DNA of 11,296 nucleotides from Isohypsibius dastychi (taxonomy: Eukaryota; Tardigrada; Eutardigrada; Parachela; Isohypsibiidae). The stretch covers positions 1 to 11,296 of the forward strand of contig JAQIWT010001333.1 of NCBI GenBank assembly GCA_034696485.1. The letters run 5' to 3'. How positions within the stretch are numbered: position 1 is the stretch's first letter; every line of letters starts with the position of its first letter. The notes beneath the pieces were generated by a model, which did no database searches, was not told where the DNA came from, and saw only the letters and a list, made by a program, of their open reading frames with translations. A program made the position numbers and the translations under genes. Below, piece by piece: positions 1 to 7,910 of the stretch.

Positions 1-11
1 TTTATTTTTAG

Positions 12-645
12 GGGGGCACCAGAACAAGCTTTGGATTTTTAATGCGGCTACTTCGGAGATTCGCATGAGCAGTAAGAAACCTCCTGGATTTGTAAAACCG
101 GACTCCGTAAATAGTTGGATGTATCTGAAGCGGTTATCTGACAAGAACAATTCGTACCAGAGTTCATCGAGGGCCTGAACAGTTTAACTAGTTTTATACA
201 TGTTGAAAGCCGTGTGAACTGTGAACTCGACTTTCGAAACGGCAATGGTCGGATAATTATAGTTAGACTTACTAGTTACTACGTCTTATGTGTTGAAACG
301 TAATACGATATTTAAAATCATTATTTGAAATTGAGACGTGAAAACTTGATGCAAAATCGTGATGTATGTGAAACAGAATGGATCTGAATTATTCATTTTT
401 CAGCTCCAGCACCGCATGCCATTTATCATGTCTTGAACGTTGAGAAAAGCATAATTTGCATGCTTGAAATGGATGGAAGAACCGGTCTCGTTTCCTGGTA
501 CTATGATTATCTCACGGAATTGTGGACAGAAGGCCATGAAACCGCCTGCAGCAGCATCGACGGGATATGTTTGCCAGTTCGGCTTCCTGCCTCTACATTC
601 GATTTTAAACCGCCGAGAAATGCAAAACGGCCGCTTGAAGACTGA
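12..645 (+). CDS. Partial divergent BTB-kelch gene (copy A), last two exons
   Basis: This is the 3' end of a gene that begins before the window. The window opens in the tail of an intron ending TTTTTAG at 11. Exon 12-71 (60 nt, phase 1 at both ends) is followed by an intron at 72-403 and a last exon at 404-645, stop TGA. The joined frame aligns throughout with the last two exons of gene C (4347-4406 and 4483-4745). The short exon has the same length and phases in both. Shared residues include KLWIFNAATSE against KLRIFNAATSE, VLNVEK against ILNIEN, ELWTE against DLWTG, and the ends RPLED and QPLEE. The frame is open with no lesion, so this copy may be functional. The product would be the C-terminal blades of a kelch-type propeller. 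The intron is 332 nt, against 76 nt in C. The kelch assignment rests on gene C. Confidence 0.72.
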
Positions 646-853
646 CGCATCTTGATTTTCGCGGCCATGTACTGTACTGTATTATTTCATCCACTGGTTC
701 TTTATTGGTTCTGTAAAACGGTAATTGTCGGTTTTCCGTTTCTGTTCTAATGGCATAAGCAATCGTCGGAAATTCGTATTTTTCCTTCATGTGAAATTAT
801 GTATGACTCCATCTTGGATTTGTTTTGATACTCTGGCTTCACAAAAAGCATAG

Positions 854-859
854 AATAAA
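854..859 (+). terminator. Candidate polyadenylation signal of copy A
   Basis: An AATAAA hexamer lies 209 nt after the copy A stop codon, in otherwise non-coding DNA. The start of pseudogene B, at about 913, sets an outer limit for the transcript end. Confidence 0.4.
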
Positions 860-912
860 ATGTGTTTCCTCTTTTCCGTGGGGTCATTTATGACCTTTTA
901 CTACTGACGCAG

Positions 913-1420
913 GCACATGATATTTGTTGGGCTCATTCTCAGCAAGCTATAATTTCTTCTAACTCACCGGGTATCACTAGCAAACAACGCGAGGCAGCTT
1001 TCGAACTGGCTAATCGAAATGAAACGGGATTGTTTTCGTAACTTAGCGGTGAAGATGTTTCACGTTGTTCAAGTTGAGAACTTAATTGACGAAAACCCCA
1101 GAATGTGAACCTGTTCAAGATAGAGCTCGGAATGGTTAACTGAAACTCACAGGACTATCAGCAAAGTGGTCAAGGATCCAGATGTACCAGATTACATTTG
1201 CGACCGCAGAGGTGTTGCACTGATTGGATTTGCCGGAAAGACCCATATATATATTAACTAAGGAAGGTCGTTATACATATGACCCTAGGTAGGAATGAGG
1301 TTTGGTGAGACCAAGTTCGACCAGCTGCAGTATGAAACTGGTGACCTTTTACTACAAGGCCAGACAGTGGATTTTCCATGCAGCTACTTTGGACTTTCGC
1401 GCTAGTGGTCAAGAAGCCCG
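913..1420 (+). pseudogene. Kelch-half pseudogene (copy B) of the BTB-kelch family
   Basis: This stretch aligns with gene C from about 3653 to 4406. It begins right after a CAG (910-912), at the place where C has its exon start. Recognisable remains are MKR...KMFHVVQVEN (C: LKR...NIIHLLQVEF), DVPDYICD (identical in C), IGFAGKTH (C: IGLAGKIH) and RYTYDPR. Lesions are many. There are in-frame stops near its start (TGA, TAA, TAG), a slipped TA run at about 1246-1256 that shifts frame, and a small insertion after the CCTAGG near 1285-1290. Two internal deletions remove roughly C 3885-4060 and C 4210-4300. It keeps a stretch matching C's intron 4294-4346, so it arose by DNA duplication and not by reverse transcription. 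It cannot encode a kelch protein. Confidence 0.82.
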
Positions 1421-1476
1421 GAAGAAAAGTAGACGAAGGAACCTGCTGTGGTAAAAGCAGCAACACGTTCCTTGAG

Positions 1477-1599
1477 TCGGGCACCAAACCAGGAATTTAA
1501 CCGAAGTCTGGTGTTTGAAAGGAACATAGCTCAGATGGCAAATCCACGTGCTCATAGATTGTTAAATCCGCTTCTTCGGTTCTGACCTGAAGTAACATG
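1477..1599 (+). pseudogene. Diverged fragment, possible BACK-domain remnant 1
   Basis: This fragment matches 2047-2161 further on. The best block, 1525-1599 against 2087-2161, is 75 nt without gaps and 58 of 75 bases agree. Read on the + strand it gives IAQMANPRAHRLLNPLLRF and then a stop. The second copy gives IAQMTNPRAH. In the best-conserved part the changes fall mostly at third codon positions on the + strand, which suggests former coding. The BACK assignment is inference: its partner at 1961-2161 has a preceding stretch resembling the BACK part of gene C. It lies between pseudogene B and the palindromic element at 1609. Confidence 0.4.
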
Positions 1600-1608
1600 A
1601 TTATCTTA

Positions 1609-1716
1609 CGTGGGCTCCATAATTTTGTTACCGTCTGCCTGTGCTAAGAGGGACTGGCCTGTGCTAAGAGGGACTGGCCTAGCCGTAGAGTTGGTAACAA
1701 AAATATGGAGCCCACG
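1609..1716. mobile_element. 108-bp palindromic MITE-like element with TA target duplication
   Basis: The terminal inverted repeats are 24 nt, at 1609-1632 (CGTGGGCTCCAT...) and 1693-1716 (...ATGGAGCCCACG), and they match at 23 of 24 bases. A TA dinucleotide lies directly outside each end (1607-1608 and 1717-1718), as expected for a nonautonomous element moved by a Tc1/mariner-type transposase. The centre has no coding sequence and contains a 20-bp tandem repeat. The superfamily is inferred only from the TA flanks, which could also arise by chance. Confidence 0.6.
1637..1680. repeat. 20-bp tandem repeat, 2.2 copies
   Basis: The 20-nt unit, beginning GTGCTAAGAG, occurs twice without a mismatch at 1641-1660 and 1661-1680. 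Four more matching bases (GCCT) precede it at 1637-1640. It forms the loop between the arms of the palindromic element. Confidence 0.95.
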
Positions 1717-1960
1717 TATAATAAAAGCGTGGCTAATTAGAGAGGAGATTTGATGAGGAGTTGCTATTGGGGAATATGAGTGAATGAGGCAAGAATTTTG
1801 GACATCATTTTGGGCCTTGGCTCTTTCAGAAAATTTTAGGGAAGTTGACCTTTCCAGGGATCAGGTCCATGTTATTCAGTACCCACCCAGTGCTCCACCG
1901 TTATCGCCGTTGACCTGATGTCGAAATTATTCGCAAATTCCGTGGTAGGAGTTCGGAAAT

Positions 1961-2190
1961 TATTAAGTCAGGTACCAAGAATCTGGCCTCGAGTTTTCAA
2001 AATTACCGAAAGAAGATTTAAAAATTCTTTTCATTCGTTGAATTCTCCCAGCACCAAAAACTGGAATTCTTGCCGGTTGCAAGAGAGATAGCTCAAATGA
2101 CGAATCCGCGTGCTCATAACTAATAAAACCCGCTTCTTCAGTTCGGGCCGGAAGTAGCGTGGTTTTTCCCAACAAGTCATGAGCTGTGGT
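1961..2190 (+). pseudogene. Diverged fragment, possible BACK-domain remnant 2
   Basis: The + strand carries SKLPKEDLKILFIR followed by a stop (TGA where gene C has the Trp codon of its SRW). A one-base frame change leads to QHQKLEFLPVAREIAQM and then NPRAHN followed by two TAA stops. This order resembles the BACK part of gene C, where ISEDELLRTLSRW is followed by EFVAIARDV. The likeness is weak and is an inference. What is certain is the homology to 1477-1599 and the lack of an intact frame. The minus-strand frame at 1963-2232 is open, but aligning the two copies in it puts many of the changes at second codon positions, so I do not take it as the coding strand. Confidence 0.38.
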
Positions 2191-2267
2191 TATATCGCTG
2201 AAAGGTGGACTGCTGGTGTCAAAAGCAGGCATCAGGATCCCTGACCGGAAGTCGTCTCATCATTCAG

Positions 2268-2450
2268 CAGAGGTCCAAGAGTACGTCAATGTGTTTGGCG
2301 ATAGCCTCGATATGGCCAGAGCTCAGAATTTCATGGTTAGATTTCATGGTTAGATTTCCGTGTCTCATACATAAACTGTCGGAGAAATCAAGAAAGGATG
2401 GCAAAGAAAGCATTTTCAACGCGGTTGGACCGTTGGACGAAGCAATTAAG
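2268..2450 (+). pseudogene. Orphan exon-like segment broken by a 13-bp duplication
   Basis: It is bounded by a plausible acceptor (CTGAC branch-like site, then TCATCATTCAG ending at 2267) and a plausible donor (AAG then GTGAGG at 2451). Before the duplication the frame reads EVQEYVNVFGDSLDMARAQN. After it, in another frame, it reads FPCLIHKLSEKSRKDGKES and on to GPLDEAIK. Taking out one copy of the 13-bp repeat at 2328-2353 would bring the two halves into one frame. I do not recognise the sequence. It could be a dead 5' exon of gene C, since a phase-0 acceptor exists at 2612, or part of another lost copy. Gene C has a normal family length without it. Confidence 0.35.
2328..2353. repeat. Perfect 13-bp tandem duplication
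   Basis: ATTTCATGGTTAG occurs twice in direct succession (2328-2340 and 2341-2353) and is followed by four more matching bases. Thirteen is not a multiple of three, so it shifts the frame of the exon-like segment around it. Confidence 0.97.
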
Positions 2451-2657
2451 GTGAGGCGACAGTGAGCGCGTACCGCCATACTGACTTTGCGAACAGAACA
2501 TGTGCGCTTAAAACCAAATAGTGTAATGTTGGTCTTCTTCGCTCAATCAGGCGAGGCATAAACAGAAACCATTTCACTTCTCATTTTCCATTTTCAACCA
2601 AATATTCTCGAGACCCCTGCGAATTTCTTCATTGCCTCTTTCGCTTCTGTATCTGGA

Positions 2658-4745
2658 ATGGATTGGCCTTCAAGACTTGTGATCCAGAAGAGTGGGCAGT
2701 CGTACGTCAAGTTGTTTGAGCTCGAGGCAGTTGATTCGCTGGGAAACTTGCAGACGAGTTTGGAAAACCAGATTATTGTTCGCGTTGAAGGAGAGGATGG
2801 AAATGGCATAGTTTGTTGCAAGAGTTATCTTGTCCGAATCAGCGGATATTTCCGATCTTTTGTCGAACGCTGGAACAACGATAACTCGGAGTCAACTCCG
2901 GGAATCAAGCTGGAGAATATTCCACTTGATGTGTTCAAAGAGTGAGAATAGTTGTTATTTTTTTTTGTTTAGCTCAAGTTACTGTACCTGTATTTCTAGT
3001 TTGCTCGAACTTGCTTCGACTGGTTTATTGGAAATGAGTGATCATAGCGATCTCTCGACATTCGTTGGTGCTGCGAACTTCCTGGAGATGGCAGAACTGT
3101 CTGATCGGTTTTCTAAACTGATTCGAGAAGAGATTGCAAATGACAACAGTTCGGTCATTCTGTGGTGCTATATGACGCCAGAAGAGTACCATGGTTATGT
3201 TGGCGGAGAGGTTTCTGAGAAAATCAAGGCTAATTTTGAGGATATTCTTGCGTCGTGTTCCGAACAGTTGCTGGAGATGTCTGGAGAGCAGGTAGCTATC
3301 AGTAGTTTTGGCCGAATGGCTAACTTAGGTTGGCTTTTGTAGTGGTTGGATCTCATCTCGGATCCCAATCTCTTCGTTATCTCAGAAGACGAACTCTTGC
3401 GAACTCTCTCCCGCTGGGTTGCTATCGATCATGTGAAAAGGTCAGGTGAATTCGTAGCCATTGCCAGGGATGTTCGCGGTGGATGTCTGTCGGAAAATCT
3501 TCTGGCAGAGTTTCGGAGTGCATCTTCAATACCCTCTGTTGTTCGAAAGTTTATTGCTTCTATTAGCGATTCATCGGAATCCCAGCCACGTGCGTACCTG
3601 GCACCTGCCGCCGTTAGTAGCTGGTAGCTTGATCAGAACGTTGATGTTTCAGGAACAGTCAAGGTGTTGGGAATCTTGCCTCCCAATGCAGACTTGAGAT
3701 GTGCTGAGTTGCTGTGTCATGACCCATTCGCTCGATCTAAAGAATCAGTGCCTTTGACTATCAAATTCGATGCCGAAAGTGATTTGAAACGACCCCGTTG
3801 TGTTTCTCAGGCGAATATTATACACCTGCTTCAAGTGGAATTCGGGAGTGTAGATCCAATGAAATGGATTCCGCAAGTTGCACACAAGATTCCATACACT
3901 TATATAGGGAAAACTGAGAGTAAGTGTTCTGTCATGATCTAGTCGACACAGGATGTATCATGATTTGATTCTTAGGGGGGCAAGCGGCATACCTTGATGG
4001 ATTCGTTTATCTGGCTGAATGGAACAGTGATTATGATAAGACCGACTACTTCAAATTCGACATAGTGACCAGCAATATGAGCAAGATTCGTGATGTTCCA
4101 GATTACATTTGCGACCTAAGCTGCCCTTTGGTGATTGGACTTGCCGGAAAGATCCATATGTTTACTAAGGAGCGTCGTTATACATACGACCCTAGGAATG
4201 AGATTTGGTCAGCTGCTTTACCCGTCACACCACCTTTCAAAGATGGCCCGGACAGCTGTTGCATTGGTCCGGATGGGATGATATACATCCAAGGTATAAT
4301 CCAAGTTCGAGCAGCTGTATATGAAGCTGATGACCTTAAACTTCAGAACTTGGCTGCACCAAGCTGAGGATTTTCAATGCAGCTACTTCGGAATCTCGCG
4401 TCAGTGGTAAGCTTCAGCTTCAAATTTATCAGATCACATCTGAATAAATCGAATCTTAATTTCTAAATTTGTTTTCGTTCAGCCGCTTGCCCTGATTTGA
4501 CGATCTTTTTAATCCTGAACATCGAGAACAAGATGGTTTGCCTGGCCGACACCGAGTCCGGGACCGGGCCGACACCGAGTCAATTTGCATCATGGATCTA
4601 TGATCATGTTGAAGATTTGTGGACAGGGCGCCAATTGGTCTCCCTCTCCGTGATGGAAAGTGGAGGATTTGTACCTGTTCAGCTGCTGGCTTCTTCATTT
4701 AATCTTCTTCCACGAAAGAGCACAAAACAACCTTTGGAAGAGTGA
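2658..4745 (+). CDS. Divergent BTB-BACK-kelch protein (copy C), seven exons, 576 aa
   Basis: The exons are 2658-2941, 3000-3291, 3343-3589, 3653-3919, 3976-4293, 4347-4406 and 4483-4745. Their lengths add to 1731 nt (577 codons with the stop) and all phases agree. The BTB domain covers about residues 35-140 (KSYLVRISGYFRSF, IPLDVFKDLLELASTG, AANFLEMAEL). BACK covers about 145-255 (ISEDELLRTLSRWVAID). A kelch-type C-terminal half follows from about 275, with RRYTYDPRNEIW and LRIFNAATSE. The usual Gly-Gly pair of kelch blades is missing, so the propeller is divergent. The total length is typical of the family. Such proteins usually bind Cullin-3 through BTB/BACK and hold a ubiquitination substrate with the propeller; that role is inferred here. 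ATG 2658 is the first in frame next to the BTB fold. The intron 3590-3652 is the least certain: a donor at 3617 also keeps phase and would add 9 residues. Copy A supports the stop codon. Confidence 0.85.
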
Positions 4746-5770
4746 GTATCTTAGAATTCGGGGTACTCTGTTTTCTACTTTTATCCAGTCGGTTTTTCGC
4801 GTTTGGTATAATAACTGTCATATTTGAAAAGTACAGTCCAATATAACAGAATTCACACAAGGAAAAACAGAAACGCGTGTTGATTAGCTGTCGATTGAAC
4901 GTGTCTAGATTAGAACTCGAAAAGACAGCTGAAATACGGTACCTACGGGTTCACGCCAAAAGGCGTGAAGTTTACTTGGTCCCTGGTATATCTTGATGAA
5001 TACAGGTTGATACTATAAACCCAAATGAAATCTTGATGGTGGCGTGTACTTTCCCGCCAGAAAGTTTGGTTACCTTTGGCCAGTGCTACACGTCAGCAAA
5101 AAGTACCATAATTCTTGACGTAGACGAAGCGTGAATATGAGTGTCATGAGTTTTCGTATGTTCCGTGGAGAGTAGTCACGTAGTAGATCACTCCCTTCCC
5201 TCTCTCGGAAATTAGGATTTTGCTCACGTTTCCGAAACCTCAGCAACTCGAAACACGCTTAAACTGAGTTCATCTCTGAAAACAACGCATTTTTGGTAAC
5301 TTTCGAGTTATTCGGCAAACATTTGTGCCAGTTGAAAACTCTGTTTATCAAACGAGTGACAGCGAACTACTTTTCCTCAAACCAGTATCTACTGAAATCT
5401 AATAGCAAGAATGCTGGAGTAAAACAGTTTAATAAGTTTAAATTGCGTCAGCCCAATTTTAGTAGGTTGGAAGCAGTCGCAACACCGTTTCGACCCATAT
5501 GATGGTCAAAGTACAGTGTTAGAAGACTTTCATGCGGCCCTCTCTGTCGGCACGTCGGTTGTTTTTCTAAATACATGCGTAAGCAATGGAAAACATTCCA
5601 AATTATTCACCGTGGTAACCTTTAACAACTGTCAACGCTATTTCACATAACCGTAAGGTCGTATCTGCTGCCTGCCACTCAAACAAAAAAGAAATAGCTC
5701 TTGGCTAGTTTAGCTCGCTTTGGAAGTGTCGAAAGATTCGGCCATCTTGGGGAAGTTATAAGTGTCCTCC
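4746..5770. other. Intergenic stretch without a convincing gene
   Basis: No reading frame here shows a family I recognise. There is no AATAAA soon after the gene C stop; a variant AATATA lies at about 4841. A perfect 8-bp hairpin (TTCACGCC, loop AAAA, GGCGTGAA) lies at 4950-4969. An open + frame at 5000-5131, entered after two TGA codons and ending at TGA 5132-5134, reads INPNEILMVACTFPPES. It faintly resembles a kelch blade such as YDPRNEIWSAALPVTPP of gene C, so it may be another decayed fragment, but the likeness is too short to call. The open frame 5293-5502 lacks recognisable motifs. Confidence 0.5.
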
Positions 5771-5778
5771 ACAATTTA

Positions 5779-5954
5779 CAGCCCAGCCTGTGCATCTAAC
5801 ACATGCAACCAAATGTGTTGTTTTTGAAATGTAATGTTGAGACGCAGTTGACTACGTCGTATTGTCTCTTCGACTGTTTTTGTTCTTCACGTGTGCTTCA
5901 CAGCCCAGCCTGTGCAGTTAGATGCACAGGCAGTTAGATGCACCGGCTGGGCTG
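5779..5954. mobile_element. Possible 176-bp MITE-like element with 22-bp terminal inverted repeats
   Basis: The ends are CAGCCCAGCCTG... (5779-5800) and ...GGCTGGGCTG (5933-5954), inverted copies of each other over 22 nt with one mismatch. TA lies directly outside both ends (5777-5778 and 5955-5956). The match continues outward, so that 5771-5800 pairs with 5933-5962 at 29 of 30 bases. The outward extension means that the true ends of the element are uncertain. It holds no coding sequence. It overlaps the larger foldback at 5812-6050 in a crossing and not a nested order. Confidence 0.45.
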
Positions 5955-6050
5955 TAAATTGTAGAGCACACGTAAAGAACAAAAACAGTCGAAGAGACAA
6001 TACGACGCAGTCAACTGCGTCTCAACACTACATTTCAAAAACAACACATT
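5812..6050. repeat. Large foldback inverted repeat, 86-bp arms, 83/86 match
   Basis: The left arm 5812-5897 (AATGTGTTGT... to ...CACGTGTGCT) and right arm 5965-6050 (AGCACACGTA... to ...ACAACACATT) are reverse complements of equal length. They differ at three positions, and all three differences are transitions. The spacer is 67 nt. A transcript from either strand would fold into a long, nearly perfect hairpin. The arms hold no recognisable protein; the open frame across the right arm at 5891-6133 is incidental. It is probably a foldback-type or MITE-like element. The high identity points to recent origin or to homogenisation of the arms. Confidence 0.93.
5915..5946. repeat. 16-bp tandem repeat in the foldback spacer
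   Basis: CAGTTAGATGCACAGG (5915-5930) is followed directly by CAGTTAGATGCACCGG (5931-5946), differing at one base. The pair sits between an upright (5900-5916) and an inverted (5939-5955) copy of ACAGCCCAGCCTGTGCA, so the spacer can itself form a small hairpin. Confidence 0.92.
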
Positions 6051-6133
6051 CTTACTACCAGCTGGTAGCTTTGCGACGTACTTCCAAAACAAGACGCGTA
6101 ACTGACAACAAGCCGACCCTGTCGGCGCTGTAA

Positions 6134-6633
6134 ACAGGGTCAGGCTGTAGATTCCGCCATCACGTGCGCTTGCACGTCACTAGAGGCGCGGTATCACGTA
6201 ATACAAGTCTGATTGGTCCGAACTTGGTAGGACCAAGTGATAACTCTTTCGTTTGCTCAAGAGGCAATCTCGGGCAGCGAAACGTTACGGAAACTGTACG
6301 AGGTGATCGCTCGCAAGAACTTGTCTTTTGCGAACATGGGTAAATTTGCAGATGAGCCTGTTGTTGATCAGGACAGTCCCATACTTTAAACCGAGTGGAC
6401 CACCCGGTGCATCTCTTCTGGAAGAACAAGAGACAGGGCCATGCGGTGACCATTTGAGTGGGTTTCAACTCACATCGCTGATGATGAGTGACATCTGGAT
6501 GAAATTAGCAATCACTCTGGATTATAAACCCAAAAAGCAAAAAAATCACTATTCGGAATGTGGAAGATTCACTCCTGATATGACATTGATGGCGAAGTTG
6601 CCGCTTCCGGCTGGAAGGGTTCGAAAGGTTTGA
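6134..6633 (+). other. Protein-like open frames, unrecognised, possibly exons or a relic
   Basis: Two open + strand frames follow each other. The first, 6134-6355, has no ATG and includes SRNTSLIGPNLVGPSDNSFV and FCEHG before a stop. The second, 6328-6633, includes PYFKPSGPPGASLLEEQE and RFTPDMTLMAKLPLPAGRV. A GTAAAT after FCEHG and a TTGATCAG about 30 nt later could mark a very short intron joining the two, but this is unsure. After 6633 a further open frame (AYVQTSFSKHVALQQGY) appears in another phase up to a TAG at about 6730. RFTPDMTLMAKLPLP has a faint kelch-blade look. The overlapping minus-strand frame at 6160-6468 looks less protein-like. I cannot assign a family or prove that it is expressed. 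Confidence 0.25.
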
Positions 6634-7887
6634 GTTTTGGGCATATGTTCAGACCTCCTTCTCAAAACACGTCGCACTCCAGCAAGGCTACATTATCGAG
6701 ATCTTCCAGTACGATATCGGTGCAGTTTAGACAACCTGTCTACTCACGAACCAAAGTATCCTTGTCACCGATAATACAGTAGTCGAATCAAACCTCTGAC
6801 GGATGAAGGTGAAATGTTACGGAGAAGTCCGAATGAAAGTCAGGGTAAAGAAAGTGGAGATTAGTATCTTGGTTTTCGAAACTGTTTAGAAAGCCTTTTG
6901 CCATTGTTACTCTGGGGACTGGGGGACAGGAAATCCCACGTCGGTGTGTTCTTTTGAAAAGTGGTCGAGTTGAATTTGATGTCTTTCCGATCCGTCTGCG
7001 TCGGTTTAAGCATACGGCGAGACCTAAGAGCGTAGGATTTTGCGGTGATTAAATTAACAGAAATAACAGGAGTGAAACGTTGTTATGGATCTGATCCATA
7101 TGGTGGAATGGTCAGCAGATTCGAAACGCCACATACATCGGACCGTTGTTGATGACGTTCTTTCCTACAGTCTTTCGGACCAACTTCTAGTTGAAATCGG
7201 TTTCACTTCATGGTGTTTTGTAGAGTGGTAGAATATTTGATATTGTAGGTACTCTGTTCGCGGTATCAACTGCACCCCCATTTGCCAAAATCAGTAAATG
7301 AGAGCTGAGAACCAGACCAGTCTTTATTCACTGATTTTAGCAGGCAGCATAACTGATGCCGAGACAGAGTAAGAGAAACAGTTTTCCATCCGGAAACCTT
7401 ATATAACCTGAGAGAACTACCACCTCGCATGAGTCGAAGCCACTTCAAAGATCTTTGGTATTCTGTTGATGGTCTCGTGTTCTGAAATCACAACGACCCG
7501 CGTCCTTCATCAATGCGTCTGCATTCAAATTGTACGGTTTATTGACCGAAATCCTTGATTTCTGAAGAAAGCGATCATGCGCAGAAACGCAGTGCTGTTT
7601 CGTTATTGATCATTACAGTGGAACTCATTCTCAATAATGTAATTTCATCGATTTCAAGTTTTCTTTGTATTGTTTTACGTTGAGGACCGTTCGGTATCAT
7701 GGATGCTGGTGTTCGAGTTGCCCCTGGTACAGATTTTGTCCGGGATGTCAGATGACCTTTTAAGGAATGGTTACTGACTGAGAGTCGACGTTTTACCGTT
7801 TGAGATGACGGACAGTTTGGACAACGTGAGTTAGGTTTTCTTGTATTTGTTTGAAATGACAAAATTCTGAAACATTTACTTACTCAG
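6634..7887. other. Stretch with only short open frames, nothing recognised
   Basis: Short + strand pieces look mildly protein-like. One is 28 codons from about ATG 6804 (CYGEVRMKVRVKKVEISILV). Another is 48 codons from about ATG 7085 (MDLIHMVEWSADSKRHIH), ending at TAG about 7231. I could not connect them with phase-matched splice sites. Minus-strand frames at 7266-7448 and 7575-7862 have no motif I recognise. The region may hold relics of a multi-exon gene or plain intergenic DNA. Confidence 0.4.
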
Positions 7888-7910
7888 ATGGTCACCAAAA
7901 AACATGAACG

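Noticed and set aside
1963-2232. Minus-strand open frame of 89 codons
   Set aside because: Aligning it with its homologous copy near 1500-1600 puts many changes at second codon positions, and the other copy has a stop. Coding on this strand is unlikely.
2205-2465. A single 86-codon + strand frame read straight through the 13-bp repeat
   Set aside because: The first half reads less protein-like in this frame than in the frame that the duplication displaced, and no ATG starts it.
3613-3652. Alternative 40-nt intron with the good-looking donor GTTAGT
   Set aside because: It ends an exon in phase 0 while the next exon needs phase 1. The GTGCGT donor at 3590 and the GTAGCT donor at 3617 keep phase; 3590 gives an intron of usual size.
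4743-4757. GTGAGT overlapping the gene C stop as a splice donor
   Set aside because: Copy A ends at the same place with an ordinary TGA and no donor, so this is most likely the true end of the protein.
5891-6133. + strand open frame across the foldback
   Set aside because: It lies in a repeat arm and spacer and is best explained as a by-product of the inverted repeat.
6160-6468. Minus-strand open frame of 102 codons with ATG
   Set aside because: It overlaps + frames that look more protein-like. It shows no motif, and no splice or neighbour support was found.
7575-7862. Minus-strand open frame of 95 codons
   Set aside because: It has a basic, low-information composition without recognisable motifs, and no homologous copy in the window supports it.
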